Source: Marinobacter sp. F3R08 (GTDB taxonomy: Bacteria; Pseudomonadota; Gammaproteobacteria; Pseudomonadales; Oleiphilaceae). From it: a stretch of DNA of 64,000 nucleotides. Below the pieces are notes generated by a model. The model was not told the DNA's origin, made no database searches, and was given only the letters and a program-made list of their open reading frames with translations. The DNA is taken from contig NZ_JAHKPI010000016.1 of NCBI RefSeq assembly GCF_018860425.1, positions 62,001 to 126,000 on the forward strand, in the 5' to 3' direction. The stretch's first letter is position 1. Every line of letters starts with the position of its first letter. Shown piece by piece: positions 7,986-18,991 of the stretch. The translations under genes were made by a program, and so were the position numbers.

Positions 7986-9818
7986 TCAGAATGAGTATGA
8001 AACGCTCGCACTCACGAAGTCGCGGTCAGTCAACTCGTTATACGGCTTGCCGCCGAAAAAGTTTGTATAACCGATATTGCCGGTGATGCTGTTCTGATAC
8101 ACCGCCTGCAACGACAAACCGATGGCTTTGCTGCCTTCGTTGAAAGCGCCACCCGGTTGCGGACTGTAGCCCTCAACATCGTGACTCCAGGCCAACTGTG
8201 GTGACAGATTGACGCCGGCAATAGCATTCGGATAATTCCACACCAGGCGTGTACGGTAGCCCCAGGAGAAGTCGGTTGTGAGCCCATCGGTAGTGCAGTA
8301 AGTGGAGTTCAGGTTAAGTACCTCACACCCACCGCCAGGCAATGCCGGAATGCCAAACGTTCCCGATCTGCCGTACTGGGCTTCATCGTAGTCCGGCAAA
8401 TTATGGACGTAGGTCGCACCAAATTCGGTGATAAGAGAGAGACGACTGGCCCCCATAACCTGATCAAAGAACTTGATCAGCGTGAATTGCGCCTGAGAAA
8501 CCTTGAAACGGTCATTACCGCTCACAGCTTGCCCGCTGAGATCCGCTCCTCCGGCTTCAGCCAAACGCTGGTCCTGCAACTGACTGGCGTTGTCGCCGGT
8601 AACCGGGTTCTGAAGCTGCAGACCACCGTAAATCAGCTGGAACGCATTCCATTGCAGAGGCAGGTTCTCACGGAAGCTGTATTCAGCACCAAGAGACCAT
8701 CCACCCGGGGTGGTGGTGTTGATACTGATACCGTAGAGGTTGATGTTCTCTGGGTATTCGATGAAATACGAGGGGAACTGTACGCCATTGGCAGGATCAT
8801 TAACCTGCCCGCTTACGTACGGCAACCGGCTGTTGTATTTGATGTAGTAGAAGCCCAGCTCAGAATCGTTCAGCTCAGGCACGTACCAGCGCAACGCAAC
8901 ACCGAACTGGTCTTTGGAATCAGCTTCGTCATCGCCGAGCCGGGGAGCGATAAACCCTTGCTCGTAAGCCTGAGAATCCGACAACTGTCCCGCCAGCAAT
9001 ACAGGACCACAGCCATCAGCGGCAAAGTCATTCGTTGAGAAGAAGGTTCCGCAGTCATCCGGGCGCACCGGCTCCCAGTCAGCCTGCACAAAGGTTTCTA
9101 CTGTGAGGTTCTCAGTAATACCGGCAGACATGTAGAACATCTCGACCGGCAAAAGTGCATCTTTCAATTCAGAGCCCGGCGCCCGGAATGCCGGAACGTC
9201 TACCGGGTTGATAACGTTGATACCACCCTGGATAAACGTGCTTTCACCCCAGCTTACAACCTGCTTGCCATAACGGAGACTTACCGGGACATCACCAAAG
9301 TACCAATCCGAGAAGACGTAGGCATCGAGAATCTCACCCCCGGAGGCATTGGCTTTCGCTGAGTCGTTCAGTTCACGGGTATTACCAACGTCATCAACTG
9401 CCCGACTCTCGTCTTTCAGTTCAAAGTCGTACCAATAGCGACCGCGCAGAAGCCCGCCAACTCGAGTCAGGTAAGCATTATCAACGTAATAGTTCAGGTA
9501 CAGCTCACTGTTACCTTTGACAATTTTCGAGTAGGTATCGCCTTTATCAAAGTTCAGGTTGCCATCGTCGTAGTTGTTGGTGGAAGCGCCAACCGTCGTA
9601 TTCGCAAACTGAGGCCCCAGGTTACCCTGGGCGATCAGACGCTTGTCCTGATCTTCAACCCGCCACCCGGCGCCGGCAGACAATGTGGTATTGAACTGGG
9701 CTTCCACGTCGCCCATATAGAACGAATAGGCTGTCGCCTGACCGGACATACCGGCTGCAACTGCCACGGCCAGCGGTAATTTAGTCCAACGCTGCCATTG
9801 ATGTGTTTTTCTTGTCAT
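7986..9818 (-). CDS. DUF1302 family outer-membrane protein
   Basis: A predicted 610-residue outer-membrane beta-barrel. The start at 9818 is chosen because GGAG stands 10 bases upstream and the product opens with a signal peptide (MTRKTHQWQRWTKLPLAVAV, cleavage near GQATA-Y); an in-frame ATG at 9872 would only add 18 polar residues. The mature part begins with strand patterns such as FNTTLSAGAGWRVED, contains LRYGKQVVSWGES (a recognisable DUF1302 segment), and ends in SVSYSF, the terminal Phe typical of BAM-assembled barrels. It is first in a two-gene unit with DUF1329. A channel or importer for hydrophobic compounds is the usual guess for this family; nothing here proves a substrate. Confidence 0.85.
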   Translation of the reverse strand: MTRKTHQWQRWTKLPLAVAVAAGMSGQATAYSFYMGDVEAQFNTTLSAGAGWRVEDQDKRLIAQGNLGPQFANTTVGASTNNYDDGNLNFDKGDTYSKIVKGNSELYLNYYVDNAYLTRVGGLLRGRYWYDFELKDESRAVDDVGNTRELNDSAKANASGGEILDAYVFSDWYFGDVPVSLRYGKQVVSWGESTFIQGGINVINPVDVPAFRAPGSELKDALLPVEMFYMSAGITENLTVETFVQADWEPVRPDDCGTFFSTNDFAADGCGPVLLAGQLSDSQAYEQGFIAPRLGDDEADSKDQFGVALRWYVPELNDSELGFYYIKYNSRLPYVSGQVNDPANGVQFPSYFIEYPENINLYGISINTTTPGGWSLGAEYSFRENLPLQWNAFQLIYGGLQLQNPVTGDNASQLQDQRLAEAGGADLSGQAVSGNDRFKVSQAQFTLIKFFDQVMGASRLSLITEFGATYVHNLPDYDEAQYGRSGTFGIPALPGGGCEVLNLNSTYCTTDGLTTDFSWGYRTRLVWNYPNAIAGVNLSPQLAWSHDVEGYSPQPGGAFNEGSKAIGLSLQAVYQNSITGNIGYTNFFGGKPYNELTDRDFVSASVSYSF

Positions 9819-10220
9819 TGGAAGGCTACTCCATTGTTGTTCTGAGTCGCTGCTCTGATTATTGGTGTTCACGATGTATTGGAGGCTTCATGCACAGTGC
9901 TCGTGATGTTGGCACTATAGCTAACGCTCTGGGGCGCTTTGATCAGTCAAAAGTATGATTTTGCTCTCACACCTCTATTACCGCCGGGTTTCGTCGCACA
10001 GAATCACTATAGACAACAAATTTGGATGCAACCACTTTGGTTTTGGTGGTTTTTTTTGCGGATTTGATTGCGGTTTCAGGTCGGGTGAAGCGCTGAGGGG
10101 TGACGTGTTTCCCGGAAAGCATTCGCCCCCCCTCAGCACCAGGCCCTGGTGTGCGCGATCCACTCATTCTGCCAATGAGCATTATGTGAAAGCGACGGCC
10201 TGGTAATTCGGCTGGCAGAA
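9819..10220. other. Non-coding gap between the thiolase and DUF1302 genes
   Basis: A 402-bp gap holding no credible gene; short frames here lack ribosome sites and family features. The part next to the DUF1302 gene must carry its promoter: on the minus strand TATAGT (plus 9914-9919) could be a -10 box but has no good -35. An A/T-rich stretch with a run of eight T lies at 10050-10057. The part next to the thiolase stop holds three nested or adjacent inverted repeats (10092-10179), listed separately. Confidence 0.6.
10092..10179. repeat. Cluster of three inverted repeats downstream of the thiolase gene
   Basis: Three dyads within 88 bp: GCTGAGGGG (10092-10100) with its exact complement CCCCTCAGC (10129-10137, 28-base loop); CACCAGG C CCTGGTG (10137-10151, one-base centre); and CTCATT (10163-10168) with AATGAG (10174-10179). 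None is followed by a T-run, so none is a classic terminator for the thiolase transcript, though together they could end or stabilise it. Confidence 0.5.
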
Positions 10221-11405
10221 TCAGAGCATTTCGATTGCCATAGCCGTAGCTTCACCACCCCCGATGCAAAGGGCAGCGATGCCTTTCTTTTTACCGTAAC
10301 GCTGGAGGGCATACATCAGAGTTACCAGCAGGCGGGAACCGGTAGACCCTACGGGGTGCCCCTGTGCACAGGCACCCCCATGAATGTTGACCTTCTCAGG
10401 ATCGAGACCAAGTTCGCGGATAGGCATCATGGCAACCATGGCGAATGCTTCATTGATTTCGAACAAATCAACATCGTCTTTGGTCCATCCGGTTTTTCCG
10501 AACAGAGTTTCGATGGCTCCCACCGGCGCACAAGTGAACTCCGAAGGATGCTGAGACTGCGTGCTGTGGCCAACAATACGGGCCAGGGGCTTAAGTCCCC
10601 GCTTTTCGGCTTCGGATTCGCGCATCAGCAGCAGTGCAGAAGCGCCATCCGAGATCGAGGACGCGTTCGCGGCTGTCACCGTGCCGTCTTTGGCGAAAGC
10701 GGGACGCAGGCTCGGGATTTTATCGATCTTGGCGTTGTGTGGCTGCTCGTCATCCTCGACAACCGCCTCCCCCTTGCGGCTTTTTACAGTAACCGGAACG
10801 ATTTCATCCTTCAGCAACCCTTCATCGATCGCCTTTTTTGCACGGGTCAGGGAGGTAATGGCGTATTCGTCCATTTCCTCACGGGTGTAGCCTTTCTTGT
10901 CGGCCATCTCCTGAGCGAACGCCCCCATCAACCGGCCTGTTTCGGCATCTTCGAGTCCATCAAGGAACATGTGATCCTGGGGTGCCTGACCAGGGCCCAT
11001 GCGGTAACCGCTGCGGACACCTTGCAGAATGTAGGGTGCGTTGGACATGCTCTCCATACCGCCGGCGATCATAATGTCATTGCTACCCGCCTTGATCAGG
11101 TCGTGGGCAAACATAGTGGCCTTCATACCGGAGCCACAAAGCTTGTTGACCGTTGTCGCGCCAGTGTAATCCGGAAGGCCGGCCTTGCGCATGGCTTGAC
11201 GAGCCGGGCCCTGTTTGAGACCTGCAGGGAGCACGTTACCCATGATGACTTCCTGCACATCTGCAGGCTGAAGCCCGGCGCGTTTTACCGCCTCGGCAAT
11301 AGTGATGGCACCGAGGTCGGTGGCACTCACGTTAGCCAGGCTGCCCTGGAATCCACCCATGGGGGTACGGGCACCGCTTACAATAACGACGTTGTCTGCG
11401 CTCAT
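10221..11405 (-). CDS. Acetyl-CoA acetyltransferase (thiolase II)
   Basis: Condenses two acetyl-CoA to acetoacetyl-CoA, or the reverse, in short-chain acyl metabolism or polyhydroxyalkanoate supply; cytoplasmic. The 394-residue length fits the biosynthetic/AtoB type. The catalytic set is visible: nucleophile Cys90 in NKLCGSGMK, His350 in CAQGHPVGSTGSR and Cys380 in CIGGGEATAMAI. The start at 11405 gives the usual thiolase N-terminus VVIVSGARTPMGGF; a purine-rich GAGAGAG lies upstream. It stands alone, with zapE 86 bp upstream on the same strand. A 7-bp dyad (GTCGGAT 11443-11449, ATCCGAC 11462-11468) lies in that gap. Substrate chain length cannot be settled from sequence alone. Confidence 0.92.
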   Translation of the reverse strand: MSADNVVIVSGARTPMGGFQGSLANVSATDLGAITIAEAVKRAGLQPADVQEVIMGNVLPAGLKQGPARQAMRKAGLPDYTGATTVNKLCGSGMKATMFAHDLIKAGSNDIMIAGGMESMSNAPYILQGVRSGYRMGPGQAPQDHMFLDGLEDAETGRLMGAFAQEMADKKGYTREEMDEYAITSLTRAKKAIDEGLLKDEIVPVTVKSRKGEAVVEDDEQPHNAKIDKIPSLRPAFAKDGTVTAANASSISDGASALLLMRESEAEKRGLKPLARIVGHSTQSQHPSEFTCAPVGAIETLFGKTGWTKDDVDLFEINEAFAMVAMMPIRELGLDPEKVNIHGGACAQGHPVGSTGSRLLVTLMYALQRYGKKKGIAALCIGGGEATAMAIEML

Positions 11406-11491
11406 TTGTGACTCTCTCTTTTGGTTGTCTGACAGGCTTTGTGTCGGATTGCGCCTTGCACATCCGACCTGCTCAGGGTTGTTATCTTTAT

Positions 11492-12628
11492 TCAGGGTCT
11501 GTGAGGGGCTTCGAGATATTCCTGCGATTGCATTTCAAGCAGCCGCGATTCGGTGCGTTCAAATTCGAAGCTCAGACGGCCGCCGGCATAGAGTTCGGTA
11601 ATCGGCGCAGCCGCCGAAATAATCACCTTGACGTTACGGTCGTAGAATTCGTCGATCATGTTGATGAAACGGCGGGCCTGATCGTCCTTGCTCTTGCCGA
11701 GCACAGGCACGTTGCTGACAATAATGGCGTGAAACTGCCGGGCCATTTCAATGTAGTCGTTCTGGCTTCGGGGTCCGTCACACACGTCTTTGAAATCGAA
11801 CCAGACAACGTCGTCGGCATGGGCCTGGGCCGGAATTTTCCGGCCATTGATTTCCATAGCCTTGCTGTGTTTTCCCGCCTCTACGGCCAAAGCATCAAAG
11901 CTCTGTCGCAGGCTGATATCCGCGTTCTCATCGAGGGGCGAGTGGAACAGCTCCGCCTGCTCCAGTGTCCTCAAACGGTAATCCACTCCGCCATCCACAT
12001 TGACCACATCCGTGTGTTTCTTTACCAGCTCAATTGCCGGCAGAAAACGCGCACGTTGCAGACCATCCTTGTACAGGCCATCTGGCACAATGTTGGAGGT
12101 GCACACCAGAGTGACGCCCCGGCTAAACAGACCATCCATAAGAGTGGCAAGGATCATGGCATCGCCAATGTCCGACACGAAAAACTCGTCGAAACAGATA
12201 ACCCGGGTTTCATCGGCAAACTTCCTGGAAACCAGCTCCAGCGGGTTCTTCTCCCCCTTCAGGGATCGGAGTTCCTTGTGCACCCGCTGCATAAAGCGAT
12301 GGAAGTGAACCCGCATCTTGCGATCAAATGGCAGGGATTCGAAGAACGTGTCCATCAGATAGGTTTTTCCGCGACCTACTCCGCCCCAGAAATACAGACC
12401 TTTAACCGGCTCTTCTTTGCCTTTTTTAAGTTTGCGCAAAAGTTTCGCTTTGGGTTTGGCGCGATCCCTTTCGGCTTCCACCAGTTTGTCGTAAAGTGAC
12501 TGGAGGCGCTTGACGGCATCCTCCTGGGCCGCATCCTGCCTGAAATCCGGGCGTTCAAGATCCTTCTGGTAACGTTGCCAAGGGGTCATGGTCACACTGA
12601 TTTCGGAGGACATCGCAGCTGTCATCAA
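11492..12628 (-). CDS. zapE: Cell division ATPase ZapE (AFG1 family)
   Basis: AFG1-type AAA ATPase; in E. coli ZapE binds FtsZ and modulates the Z-ring under low oxygen or stress. The 378-residue product shows Walker A GGVGRGKTYLMD (about residues 82-93), Walker B VICFDEFFVSD and the family motif HFHRFMQRVH. The start at 12628 is uncertain: in-frame Met codons at 12613 and 12589 also exist, and MTPWQRYQK (from 12589) aligns best with the start of known ZapE; none has a strong ribosome site. It is divergent from zapG, itself linked to division and envelope synthesis. Confidence 0.92.
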   Translation of the reverse strand: MMTAAMSSEISVTMTPWQRYQKDLERPDFRQDAAQEDAVKRLQSLYDKLVEAERDRAKPKAKLLRKLKKGKEEPVKGLYFWGGVGRGKTYLMDTFFESLPFDRKMRVHFHRFMQRVHKELRSLKGEKNPLELVSRKFADETRVICFDEFFVSDIGDAMILATLMDGLFSRGVTLVCTSNIVPDGLYKDGLQRARFLPAIELVKKHTDVVNVDGGVDYRLRTLEQAELFHSPLDENADISLRQSFDALAVEAGKHSKAMEINGRKIPAQAHADDVVWFDFKDVCDGPRSQNDYIEMARQFHAIIVSNVPVLGKSKDDQARRFINMIDEFYDRNVKVIISAAAPITELYAGGRLSFEFERTESRLLEMQSQEYLEAPHRP

Positions 12629-12766
12629 GGTATTCCCGGAAGTTGATCGTAGATTTCGGCGCAGTATTGTCGCGCATTTGGCGGATTTTCGCCACGTTGA
12701 CCGTCCGGTCCATCAATACGACGATTGGCGCAGGCGACAATAATGGGATGATGGCGCCCGGGGCGT

Positions 12767-12772
12767 TATACT
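12767..12772 (+). promoter_or_regulatory. Candidate -10 box upstream of zapG
   Basis: TATACT lies 48 bp before the zapG start in the 192-bp zapE/zapG divergent gap. No convincing -35 hexamer is seen at the right distance. Confidence 0.3.
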
Positions 12773-12820
12773 CGTGTATCGGGGCTTGGCTCACTTCTAG
12801 GCAAAAGGACGACACAGCAT

Positions 12821-13261
12821 ATGACAAACCTGATTCTGGCAGCGATTGCCGCTTTGGTTGTTGGCATTGTCATCGGGGTACTTGTTGGCCGTTCCGGGCA
12901 GGGAACGACACTTCGGCAACGCCGGGCGGAACAGCAGATTGAGGAACTGAGAAGCGAGTATACCCGCTACCAGGCCCAGGTGAATGAACACTTCATGGAA
13001 TCGGCCCACCTGCTGAGACGGTTCAATGACGCATACCGCGACGTAAACCAGCACATGGCCCGCGGTGCCAATCGTCTCTGCAATGACGAAGAATGGATGG
13101 AAGAGCTGGCACAGGAAACATCCAAGAAACGTCTGGAAGAAGTTCGCGAGGACTCCGCCGAACCACCACGGGATTACGCACCCAAGACAGATCCTGAGGA
13201 TTCCGGGACACTGGCTGAAGACTTCGGCCTCAAGAAAGGCGACAAGGCCCCGCAGGCCTGA
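12821..13261 (+). CDS. zapG: Z-ring associated protein ZapG (YhcB, DUF1043)
   Basis: A 146-residue inner-membrane protein of the YhcB/DUF1043 family, linked in E. coli to cell division, peptidoglycan and LPS synthesis. One N-terminal transmembrane helix (about residues 4-23, IVIGVLVGRSG at its end) is followed by a coiled-coil region containing the family core QQIEELRSEYTRYQAQVNEH and the later MARGANRLCNDEEW; the C-terminal 45 residues are acidic and disordered. The ATG at 12821 gives the expected membrane segment immediately. The convergent gap to the nif3-like gene (13262-13384) has a 7-bp dyad (13348-13354 with 13365-13371), but no clear T-run terminator. Confidence 0.9.
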   Translation: MTNLILAAIAALVVGIVIGVLVGRSGQGTTLRQRRAEQQIEELRSEYTRYQAQVNEHFMESAHLLRRFNDAYRDVNQHMARGANRLCNDEEWMEELAQETSKKRLEEVREDSAEPPRDYAPKTDPEDSGTLAEDFGLKKGDKAPQA

Positions 13262-13384
13262 GTTTCTATTCCGGCAAAAGCTTGGGCGTTAGGTCTCGAT
13301 AAAACGGCCAGGCTCAGGAAGGGCGCGGGATAGCCGCCCCCTTCTCAGCCAGATAAAAAACCAGATCTGGCCCAGTGTCTTCTG

Positions 13385-14128
13385 CTAGACCGGATTGTTG
13401 CAATCAATGAATGTGTGAGCAACGCCGAACGCCTCCGCCAACGCCTTTCCGAGAGCCTGAACACCATAGCGCTCGGTAGCATGATGACCAGCTGCAAAAT
13501 AGTGGATCCCACACTCTCTGGCGGTATGCGTTGTCGGCTCGGAGATTTCACCGCTGATGTAGGCATCAAGGCCCGCCTCCAGAGCAGTGCTGATAAATCC
13601 CTGAGCAGCGCCGGTGCACCAACCCACCCGTTTGATCATTGCAGGACCTTCTCCGACCCAGAGCGGTTCACGATGAAGCTGTCTGGCGATATGAAGGCCG
13701 AACTTCTCGGGAGACATTGCGTCTTCCAGCTCACCTTCCCAAACCAGACCGCCTAATGGACGCGGATTCTTGATGTTGAGAACATCTGCCAGCTGACGGT
13801 TGTTGCCATACTCCGGATGATCATCCAGCGGGAGATGGTAGGCAACAAGATTGATGTCATTGTCCAGAAGTTGCTTCAAGCGCTCGCGTTTCATGCCCTG
13901 GATTCGCGGGTCTTCACCTTTCCAGAAGTAACCGTGATGGACCAGGATCATATCGGCTTTTGCTTCAATTGCCGCTTCGATGAGCGCCTGTGTGGCAGTC
14001 ACACCAGAAATAATGGTGCCGATCTCAGATTTGCCCTCGACCTGCAATCCATTTGGACAGTAGTCCTGAAAATTCTCCGGCTGCAACCACTCGCTGATTT
14101 TCTTCAGGATGTCGTTCCGATTCGCCAT
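13385..14128 (-). CDS. Nif3-like dinuclear metal centre protein (YbgI family)
   Basis: Nif3/YbgI family protein of 247 residues, cytoplasmic; family structures show a toroidal hexamer with a two-metal site, and the biological role is uncertain (often listed as a GTP cyclohydrolase 1 type 2 homologue). Metal-binding motifs are present: ILVHHGYFW near residue 63, YHLPLDDHPEYGNN near residue 96, and YFAAGHHATERYG near the C-terminus. AGGAG precedes the ATG. It follows hisC by 77 bp on the same strand; a GC-rich hairpin (GCCCGC 14189-14194 with GCGGGC 14201-14206) without a T-run lies between them, so co-transcription is possible. Confidence 0.9.
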   Translation of the reverse strand: MANRNDILKKISEWLQPENFQDYCPNGLQVEGKSEIGTIISGVTATQALIEAAIEAKADMILVHHGYFWKGEDPRIQGMKRERLKQLLDNDINLVAYHLPLDDHPEYGNNRQLADVLNIKNPRPLGGLVWEGELEDAMSPEKFGLHIARQLHREPLWVGEGPAMIKRVGWCTGAAQGFISTALEAGLDAYISGEISEPTTHTARECGIHYFAAGHHATERYGVQALGKALAEAFGVAHTFIDCNNPV

Positions 14129-14205
14129 AAAACCCCTCTCCTGACTATTTCATGCAATCTGGACGAGCAGGGGGTGCCCACCTGCCCTGCCCGCCAAAAC
14201 GCGGG

Positions 14206-15258
14206 CTAGAGTGTTTCGAGGCCAGCAATCAAAGCATCATTCTGCTCGACAGTACCAATGGTGATTCTCAGGAACTCGCTAATGCGCGGCTTGTTAAAGT
14301 GGCGAACAATAATGCCCTGCTCTCTCAAGCCTTTCGCCAGAACCTCTCCAGGCTGATCTTTATGACGGGCAAACACAAAGTTTGCCTTTGAGGGCAACAC
14401 CTCGAACCCCAGTTCCCCGAGAGCCGCCGTTACGCGCTCGCGTTCCGAGATAACGCCATCGCAGCATTTCCGGAACCAGGCTTCATCCTCGTAGGCCGCC
14501 TTCGCGCCGGCCAGGGCCAGTCGATCCAGTGGGTAGCTGTTGAAGCTGTTCTTGACCCGGTTCAGTGCCTCGATCAGGTCTGGATGACCAACGGCGAAAC
14601 CTACCCGCAAACCGGCCAGTGAACGGGCTTTGGAAAGTGTCTGTGACACCAGCAGATTCGGATACTTGTCGACCAGAGTGATCGCCGACTCGCCACCGAA
14701 ATCAATATAGGCTTCATCGACCACGACCACTCGATCCGGGTTCGAATTCAGAATTTCTTCAACATGCGCCAATTCCAGATAGCGACCGGTCGGCGCATTC
14801 GGGTTCGGGAAGATCACCCCGCCATTGGGTTGCTTGAAGTCGTCCGGATTAATTTCAAAGCTCTCGGTGAGCGGAACGACTTTGCTCTGGATGTTATAGA
14901 GGCCGCAGTACACCGGGTAGAAGCTGTAAGTGATGTCCGGGAACAGGATGGGCTCGTCATGCTGAAACAGGCCGAAAAAGATGTGCGCCAGGACTTCGTC
15001 CGAACCGTTACCAAGGAATACCTGTTCTGGCTTGAGGCTGTGATAGGACGCAATGGTCTCGCGCAGGCTCTCACCTTCCGGATCCGGATAGAGGCGGAGG
15101 CCGTCGTTCAGTTCCGCCTTGATGGCGTCGACAACCCGGGGTGATGGGCCAAAGGGATTCTCATTGGTGTTCAGCTTTACCAGGTTCGCCATTTTTGGCT
15201 GTTCGCCGGGAACATAGGGAACCAGGTCGTTTACCAGGGGGCTCCAGAATTTGCTCAT
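14206..15258 (-). CDS. hisC: Histidinol-phosphate aminotransferase
   Basis: PLP-dependent class II aminotransferase that converts imidazole-acetol phosphate and glutamate to histidinol phosphate. The start at 15258 (350 aa) is preferred over 15309 because GGAG lies six bases upstream and the protein then begins [20 protein letters not shown] as HisC proteins do. Motifs seen: [25 protein letters not shown] (cofactor phosphate contact), [18 protein letters not shown] and the Schiff-base lysine in [16 protein letters not shown]. It is the third gene of a hisG-hisD-hisC run; hisD ends 68 bp upstream. Confidence 0.95.
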   Translation of the reverse strand: MSKFWSPLVNDLVPYVPGEQPKMANLVKLNTNENPFGPSPRVVDAIKAELNDGLRLYPDPEGESLRETIASYHSLKPEQVFLGNGSDEVLAHIFFGLFQHDEPILFPDITYSFYPVYCGLYNIQSKVVPLTESFEINPDDFKQPNGGVIFPNPNAPTGRYLELAHVEEILNSNPDRVVVVDEAYIDFGGESAITLVDKYPNLLVSQTLSKARSLAGLRVGFAVGHPDLIEALNRVKNSFNSYPLDRLALAGAKAAYEDEAWFRKCCDGVISERERVTAALGELGFEVLPSKANFVFARHKDQPGEVLAKGLREQGIIVRHFNKPRISEFLRITIGTVEQNDALIAGLETL

Positions 15259-15326
15259 TTCTAACTCCGAGCTTACGGTCTGCCGGTCTTCACCAGCCTC
15301 CGTGCGCAAATAGGGGATGCAGTCTC

Positions 15327-16631
15327 TCAGTCTTCAATACGATACTCGGCCGACCGGGCGTGAGCCGTAAGCCCCTCGCCCCGGGCCAGAACGGACGCCA
15401 CACGCCCCATACGGTCGGCGCCAGCGGCGCTGAAACCAATAATGGAAGAGCGTTTCTGGAAATCGTATACACCCAGGGGCGAGGAAAATCGCGCAGTACC
15501 GCTGGTCGGCAGAACATGATTCGGGCCCGCACAGTAATCGCCCAGAGCCTCGGCGGTGTAACGACCCATGAAAATAGCGCCGGCATGGCGGATGTCTTCG
15601 AGCATGGCCTCTGGCTCTTCAACCGACAACTCGAGATGCTCCGGAGCGATTCGGTTGGAAACCGCAGCGGCTTCTTTCAGATCAGCAACCTGGATCAGCG
15701 CGGCACGGTCGGTCATGGAGGTTCGGATGATATCGGCCCGCTCCATGGTCGGCAGCAGCTTGTTGATGCTGGCCTCGACGGCATCCAGAAACGCTGCATC
15801 CGGGCTGATCAGAATGGACTGTGCCTGCTCGTCGTGCTCTGCCTGCGAGAACAGATCCATGGCGATCCAGTCAGGATCGGTTTTACCGTCGCAGATCACC
15901 AGGATTTCGGAGGGGCCTGCGATCATATCGATACCAACAACGCCGAAAACCTCCCGCTTGGCGGTGGCAACGAAGATGTTGCCCGGGCCGACGATTTTAT
16001 CGACCGCCGGGATGGTTTCTGTGCCATAGGCCAACGCGCCAACGGCCTGAGCGCCACCAACGGTGAACACCCGGTCGACGCCGGCAATAGCGGCAGAAGC
16101 CAGAACCATATCATTTACAACGCCGTCGGGTGTCGGAACAACCATCACCACTTCACTGACACCGGCAACCTTGGCCGGAATGGCGTTCATGAGCACAGAT
16201 GACGGGTAAGCCGCCTTACCGCCGGGCACATACAGGCCGGCCCGATCCAGCGGTGTGACTTTCTGGCCAAGAACCGTCCCATCGTCATCCGCGTACTGCC
16301 AGGATTTCTGGTTCTGACGTTCGTGGTAATCCCGAATCCGCCCAGCCGCTTTTTCCAGCGCCACACGCTGATCCCCGGGAATGGTTTCCAGAGCCTGCTG
16401 CAAACGACTCTGGGTCATTTCCAGTTCAGCAACAGCCCCCACTTTCAAGCGATCAAACTTCTCGGTAAATTCGAGAACCGCCTGATCTCCGCGGGTTTTC
16501 ACCTCATGCAGGATATGACGTACCGACTCGTTCACCTGATGATCAACGCTATCGTCCCAGGCCAGCAGTTTGGCCAGGGAGCTGTCAAAGTTACTTTGTG
16601 AAGCGTTTAATCTCGTGATCTTGGCGGTCAT
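15327..16631 (-). CDS. hisD: Histidinol dehydrogenase
   Basis: Zinc- and NAD-dependent enzyme oxidising L-histidinol to L-histidine in the last two steps of the pathway. Full length at 434 residues. Zinc and catalytic motifs are present: [13 protein letters not shown] (Gln and His zinc ligands) and RIAPEHLEL (catalytic Glu-His). [19 protein letters not shown] and [20 protein letters not shown] are the usual core blocks. The ATG at 16631 is preceded by AGGA. It lies between hisG and hisC in one operon. Confidence 0.96.
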   Translation of the reverse strand: MTAKITRLNASQSNFDSSLAKLLAWDDSVDHQVNESVRHILHEVKTRGDQAVLEFTEKFDRLKVGAVAELEMTQSRLQQALETIPGDQRVALEKAAGRIRDYHERQNQKSWQYADDDGTVLGQKVTPLDRAGLYVPGGKAAYPSSVLMNAIPAKVAGVSEVVMVVPTPDGVVNDMVLASAAIAGVDRVFTVGGAQAVGALAYGTETIPAVDKIVGPGNIFVATAKREVFGVVGIDMIAGPSEILVICDGKTDPDWIAMDLFSQAEHDEQAQSILISPDAAFLDAVEASINKLLPTMERADIIRTSMTDRAALIQVADLKEAAAVSNRIAPEHLELSVEEPEAMLEDIRHAGAIFMGRYTAEALGDYCAGPNHVLPTSGTARFSSPLGVYDFQKRSSIIGFSAAGADRMGRVASVLARGEGLTAHARSAEYRIED

Positions 16632-16682
16632 AACTCAAATCCTGTATTGGATTAACTTCTAACGTTCCTGACCGACCCTGCA

Positions 16683-17324
16683 CTAGGGCCGACGTTTGTC
16701 CACGGCTGCAGACATCTTTTCAATGATGGGGTTGATACGCTCGTGTTTCATCTTCATGGATGCCCGATTAACCACCAGCCGGCTGCTGATATGCTCTATC
16801 AGCTCCCGGGCTTCCAGACCGTTGGCCTTCAGGGTATTTCCGGTGTCGACGATATCGACAATTTCATCGGCAAGCCCCAATATCGGAGCCAGCTCCATGG
16901 CACCGTATAGCTTGATGATATCGGCCTGGCGCCCCTGTGCAGAATAATAACGGCGAGCCAGGTTCACGAACTTTGTCGCCACCTTGATGCGACCAGGTGG
17001 CGGAGTCTGATTTTTCGGGCCGGCGGTCATCAGGCGACAACGGGAAATATTGAGGTCCAGCGGCTCGTACAGCCCTTCTCCGCCGTGCTCCATCAGAACA
17101 TCTTTGCCGGTCACCCCGAGATCCGCCCCTCCGTACTGAACATAGGTCGGCACGTCTGTGGCCCGGATGATCAACACTCGCACATTGGGATCCGTGGTCG
17201 GGAATACCAGTTTGCGTGATTTCTTGACGTCGTCGATCAGCTCAATACCCGCTTCCGCGAGCAACGGCAGGGTCTCTTCCAGGATTCGTCCCTTCGACAA
17301 GGCGATGGTAATGGAATCTGTCAT
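16683..17324 (-). CDS. hisG: ATP phosphoribosyltransferase, short form
   Basis: Catalyses the first step of histidine synthesis (ATP + PRPP). At 213 residues it is the short HisG_S type, lacking the C-terminal regulatory ACT-like domain; such enzymes normally need the HisZ subunit, which is not in this window. The N-terminus [20 protein letters not shown] and the block [18 protein letters not shown] (PRPP-binding) are clear. It lies 29 bp after murA and 51 bp before hisD. Confidence 0.95.
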   Translation of the reverse strand: MTDSITIALSKGRILEETLPLLAEAGIELIDDVKKSRKLVFPTTDPNVRVLIIRATDVPTYVQYGGADLGVTGKDVLMEHGGEGLYEPLDLNISRCRLMTAGPKNQTPPPGRIKVATKFVNLARRYYSAQGRQADIIKLYGAMELAPILGLADEIVDIVDTGNTLKANGLEARELIEHISSRLVVNRASMKMKHERINPIIEKMSAAVDKRRP

Positions 17325-17353
17325 GGGTTATTCCGGTTTCCCGTTGTTGTCTT

Positions 17354-18887
<1,534 letters not shown>

Positions 18888-18991
18888 AGAAAATCCTCGG
18901 GTGTTTTGAAATCAGGGGCGAGATTGTAACCAATTCCGGCGCCCGGGTCAGCTTTACCGTCCCGTAAACACAAGGGCCGGAACTGGCAAAG

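Noticed and set aside
10030..10057. AACCAC/GTGGTT hairpin followed by eight T on the plus strand
   Set aside because: It looks like a weak terminator but no plus-strand gene lies upstream of it, so it is probably a chance A/T-rich feature.
11408..12499. A 363-codon plus-strand frame opposite zapE, and similar long frames opposite hisD, thiolase, cysN and miaB
   Set aside because: All lie antisense to genes with clear catalytic motifs and show no family features of their own.
12555..12827. A 90-codon minus-strand frame across the zapE/zapG gap
   Set aside because: It overlaps the zapE start region, has no ribosome site or family features, and would run through the likely promoters of both genes.
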